Part shown: positions 59,855-64,000 of the stretch, piece after piece | Numbering within the stretch: position 1 is the stretch's first letter | Layout of the letters: every line of letters begins with the position of its first letter | From: Dermatemys mawii | Taxonomy: Eukaryota > Chordata > Testudines > Dermatemydidae | Direction of reading: 5' to 3' | DNA: 64,000 nucleotides | Assembly (NCBI GenBank): GCA_007922305.1 | Contig: ML677335.1 | Coordinates: 20,271,933 to 20,335,932, forward strand | Program-made: the position numbers and the translations under genes | Notes under the pieces: generated by a model | The model's database searches: none | Told to the model about the DNA's origin: nothing | What the model saw: the letters and a program-made list of their open reading frames with translations, nothing else

Positions 59855-61063
59855 GTATATGATATTTGTGTCTACATTTTCAGTGAGATGGTGCTGTACT
59901 GGGACAAATAATTCAAAGTTGTAGCCTCTGAGATATAGACAGTGGAGGAGTAATCAGTGGCACATGAGACTCTTGGAAGTAGCTAGTTGGATGCCACTGA
60001 TGAACATTTAAGAACAAACACCATTCAGGGATGAAGTGTTTCATTCTCTAACCCCATCTTCAACATGCTTATATCCTATCTAGAATCCCAACTAGCCCTT
60101 AACAAAAAGCACATAAACTAGGGTCTTAAGAGACTGGATTTGATGGGGCAATTTTAAAATACTTGCTCCCACTTTAGTGACATCCCATCACAACCATGCT
60201 TACCAAAAATGAAGGAGACTATTACCCTCTGACTATAAAATGGAGGTGAGCTAGTACCATAAAGAACATAACAGATTTTCCAAAGGATAATATTGTATAT
60301 TACATAATATTGCATAGCGTGATTCAGAGAAGTTACTTTTTTTGAAGAGCTATTTTCCAATAAGTTTTCAATAAAAACAAAGTATGTATTTTCATCTTAC
60401 TTGTTTCTCTGTGCTTCAGGTGCACACTTCCATGCACAGCTGTCCTATTTTTTCTCTCCTGGCAGACTTCTCACAGAAAATAGAAATTTGCGCCAGTCAC
60501 CAGCTTAACCAAAAATAAATCTTATTATTCTTTGTGTGCATCAAAGTGACATTCACATGCTGTCCCAGTCACAGGCATCTGGCATGAAAGGAAAAAGCAG
60601 CCTGATGCATGTTGGCAGACAAAATGTTTTGTTCATGCTCGCACTGGCAACAGTTTTTACAGGCAAAGAATGTGCTCCCTGTTTGGCCATAGCTTATCAG
60701 GAAACCACTCACTTCTTTCCCTTTCTCCACACATTCAGACCCTGTCTCAACTGTGGATTTTAATAGAAAAATGTCTGACATTTTAGCTGTCACTTGCATA
60801 CAGAAAGTTCTGTTTTCAGCAGCACTTTGTTAACTCCTACACTAATATACTGAGATTTTACAGGAGCAATATGTCATCAGAACTCTCTTAGGGCTAGCTA
60901 CTAAAATTCAGACTTCCTAACCCCAAAAATGATTATTTACTAGATAATATGTTGAGTGAAAGCGAATTATTGTTAATCCACATTCTCTTAGATCTGTTCA
61001 AAGAATCCCCTGCCCCAAACCACCCCACAACAAAGAGAAATAGACAATATGTTTAAATGCTAA
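59855..61063. other. Unrecognised sequence
   Basis: Nothing recognisable. Confidence 0.4.
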
Positions 61064-61190
61064 AGGTATATTTACACTGCAAGCATGGGGTGCAACTGCA
61101 GCTTGAGTAGACATACCTCAGTTAGCTAGATTTAAGCTGGCTCAGCTATGGCTACTGAAGCTGCATTCACACTCTGGGATTGCCGTCCAG
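61064..61190. repeat. MITE-like reptile repeat fragment
   Basis: AAAGGTATATTTACACTGCAA, split as AAAGGTATATTTACA and CTGCAA, then GCAACTGCAGCTTGAGTAGA and CATACCTCAGTTAGCTAG, match a common reptile repeat of GTATGTCTACACTGCA type. The ends are decayed. Confidence 0.55.
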
Positions 61191-64000
61191 GCATCTCCTC
61201 AGGTGATATGGGCTATTTAAATACAATGGGGGCAGAAGAGGCTGGGAGAAACCAGGGATATACATAAATCTCAAAAAACATACATGGACTGATTCATTGT
61301 CGCTCTGCAGTCCTGCATGAAATCCCCTGAGCTCAAGAAGCTCTCTGGGGGTTGCTGTAGAGACAACTCTGCAACCTCTTCCACCCCCTCTAAAGCAGAA
61401 GGTCTTGGCAGAGGATGTGTTCAGGGTAGGCCAAAGACAGGGGAGGAGCCAGGCCACTATTATGCCCTGGTGATTCTTCACCAAGGCACTGGTGGATCGG
61501 AGGTTCAGGCAGCCCTGAAAGCTGCCCTTGTCTGCAGCAGTTGTTGAACTAGCCCCATGGAGCCCCTACATAGGGGAGGTGCAAAGATGAATCCCTTTGA
61601 CAGTACCAATAAATGTACAACCTTGTTACAGGCTCTTTATAATACTGAAAATTATTTAGCATATTCCATTATTAATGTGAACTCAAGCAACAATAACTAA
61701 AACTCATCAGAAACATTTTCAACAAGTATGACATCATACCTCACCAAGGACTGAATCCTGCAAACCTTCCACGTATGGCTGTCACATTGTCATCTATGGC
61801 ATGCTGCATGTTAGGCTTATAAGAACTTACTCATTTTTGTGTACCATAACACCATTCACCAAAGCATTATTGAAACCATGTTCAACCTTTAAACTCTGTG
61901 AAAGACAATCTCAATAAGAATTGCTTCTGAATTTTAAATATAGTGGTCTGGATTCTGATCATTACTGAATGTCCACTTACTCATGGGAAATCTCAAAGAG
62001 CCTAGCCCATCCTGAAGAGTTTACTATTTAGATGTTAAGATGCTAGATGTTTATATCTAAAACAATTATTCAGAGATCCTGTCTTCTGATAGACTGAAGA
62101 GGTCCAAGTACTCAGATACTAGGGAGGAGAAAATGTGTGTGTAGGGACAGGGAATGCCATGTGAATGTTAATCAGAAAATATAATAGGTGACCCACAGAA
62201 ATAAGAGTAATTTATCTTTCAAGTACAGGTCAATGCATATGGACTGAGAAGGGACATTAGACAAAAAATAATCATAGGGCTTTGTTTTTCTTAAGAGTTA
62301 TGTTCAGGTATGTAGGATGAACCACCCATTAATTTTAAAGGGAATTGGGTGTCCAAATATTATAGGTGGCCTTGAAAATCTCAGAGTTGGTGTGTACAGC
62401 TCGCCTCCCACTCAATAAAAAAAAGGGAAGATTCCATATGTTTAAGAACACTGATCTCTAATGCATGAAAGGGAGATTTCAATTCATTTGTAGTGTCTGG
62501 ATATGCTCAGAATTGCATTGCTCTCCATACTGTGATTCCTATAAAAACATCCATAGTATACTGAATTTGGGGGAAAGTCAAGTGGAAGGGAGCTTGAATT
62601 GTAAACACTTGCTAGTGGTCTGGTCTTTTTGATGCAGTGACATTGCTGAAAGATGTATGGTGCGGTACACTGACCTTCAAGACTGTTCACGAATCAGTAC
62701 CAAAAGGTCTTGGAAAGGGGAATCCACCGTGCACATCTGTGCATTGCTGAATTTTGTAGAACAGTTTGCTAAAACAAATGTGATGAATTAGACCCTGAAG
62801 AGGTTCAGATCTTTTTTTTAAAAAAGAGTCAGGAGTGCAATCCATCATCATGGATACATTTCTTTTTTTTTCAGTTTTCTATAGCTGTAGCAACCACTTC
62901 AGCAGTTAACATCAAGGAAAAAAACAAGCAGAGGCAAGACATCAAAGGGGGCCATACCACCACTCTGGAAAGTGTGAACTCCTCCTCATGAAAGGAATCC
63001 ATAGAAAATTGTGTTCAAGGCTAATGTAGGAACAAAAGCAGAAAATCCATTATTTAAAGTTTATTGTCCTTAAGAACGTATTAGAAGAAAAATACAGAAA
63101 TGACAATGTACTACTTTTTAAATTATGTAAGACAATTGCTGTGAAAATTTTGGAAGTCCAAATGTAATGTGTACCTGTCAACACTAGCAGATTGTGCTAT
63201 AGCAAAGTTACACTTGCATTTAATGAAACTGTAGCCAGTGGTAACATTTAAAATTTAGCATGAGCATGACAGAAGTTTTATGTGGATATGTTAAATAATT
63301 TTAGGCTGAGATGTTTGAAAGTGCAAGGAAAGACAATTTAGGGCCAAACTCATCACAGATGCACCTTCACTGATGTGAGTAGAGTTGTACCGGGAATGAT
63401 TTTAGCATAAAATGCAGAGCTGTAAAGGGAATTAGTGGAATCTTGAAGAAACTGAGAATTGAAACATGGACTATGTTTCCCACATTAGCTTCAGAAGTCA
63501 AGAACTAACGTGTCTCCTGAAATTCAGAGCATGAGGTTGGAAACATGCTGGATGTGTGTCTGAAGAAAGGCTTACTGTTGCCATTTTATAACTGGAAGTT
63601 GATAATACATAAGCAAAGAGACTGTGCACTCAAGATACAGGGCCTCCATATGTTTCAGTCTAGGATGCTGAGAACAACTGAGTATTTTTGACCTCAACTA
63701 TTCATCAGAGTGTATCTGAACATGCAACATTCTTTAGGAGGACACTTGCAGTACAAGTACAATCCAGCAAGTGCTGAGCACTCTGGTCTCAATTCAGAAA
63801 AGCAATGTGCTGGATTGGGGCCAAGGTGCTCAGTAGTTAAAAAAACAAACAACCACCCTTCACATCCCACAAAACTAGGACAATTTAGCAACACTTACAA
63901 TTATACCTTGATTCAGACAGTACACGTACTTAATTTATTTACAATATTTATATAGGTATTTTGGAAGTAAATTTATTTCTAAAACAAGATGCAAGTGTAA
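61191..64000. other. Mostly unrecognised sequence
   Basis: TTAGGGCCAAACTCATCACAG near 63340 (split from a palindromic old amniote repeat) is the only recognised fragment. Frames of 60-105 codons lack domains. Confidence 0.4.

Overview
The window is vertebrate nuclear DNA: AT-rich, intron- or intergenic-like, with no recognisable host protein-coding exon, tRNA or rRNA gene. Nearly every open frame is short and patternless. The few that resemble known proteins belong to decayed transposable elements. The repeat mix (several CR1 LINEs, Penelope-like terminal units, a DIRS-type element with inverted ends, many short hAT elements with 8-bp target duplications, and solo LTRs) fits a sauropsid and most likely a turtle. 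This is inferred from repeat families recognised by eye, not from a search.

Layout. 1-9.6 kb: mostly unique DNA with two short hAT-like elements and a CR1 3' fragment. 9.6-20.9 kb: a fold-back Penelope-like unit, three minus-strand CR1 fragments (one split by a solo LTR at 19189-19899) and one plus-strand CR1 fragment. 20.9-26.7 kb: a degraded DIRS-type retrotransposon on the minus strand with inverted terminal repeats, reverse transcriptase, RNase H and tyrosine-recombinase remnants. It is split by a 5'-truncated non-LTR retrotransposon at 21600-22460 and a hAT element at 25414-26047. 27.3-28.2 kb: a GC-rich block bounded by 49-bp direct repeats. 29.4-33.4 kb: a second solo LTR of the 19 kb family in opposite orientation, a CR1 3' end split by a hAT element, another hAT remnant and a truncated Penelope-like element.

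34-42.4 kb: a possible retroviral-type LTR relic, a near-identical 113-bp tandem duplication, a 2-kb CR1 with a recognisable FADD reverse-transcriptase motif and a nested hAT element, a second fold-back Penelope unit and a 720-bp hAT element. 42.4-64 kb: mostly unrecognised DNA with CR1 3' ends, a solo LTR carrying a TATA box, a perfect 32-bp hairpin at 52893-52964, an L1-clade LINE relic (53.3-55.8 kb), a third fold-back Penelope unit, and a simple Penelope unit with a 13-bp target duplication.

Nothing here looks like an operating multi-gene system. The most unusual signal is the set of Penelope-like terminal units. Three of four short copies are inverted (hairpin) dimers, each flanked by its own target-site duplication, and several contain a degraded hammerhead-ribozyme-like fold.
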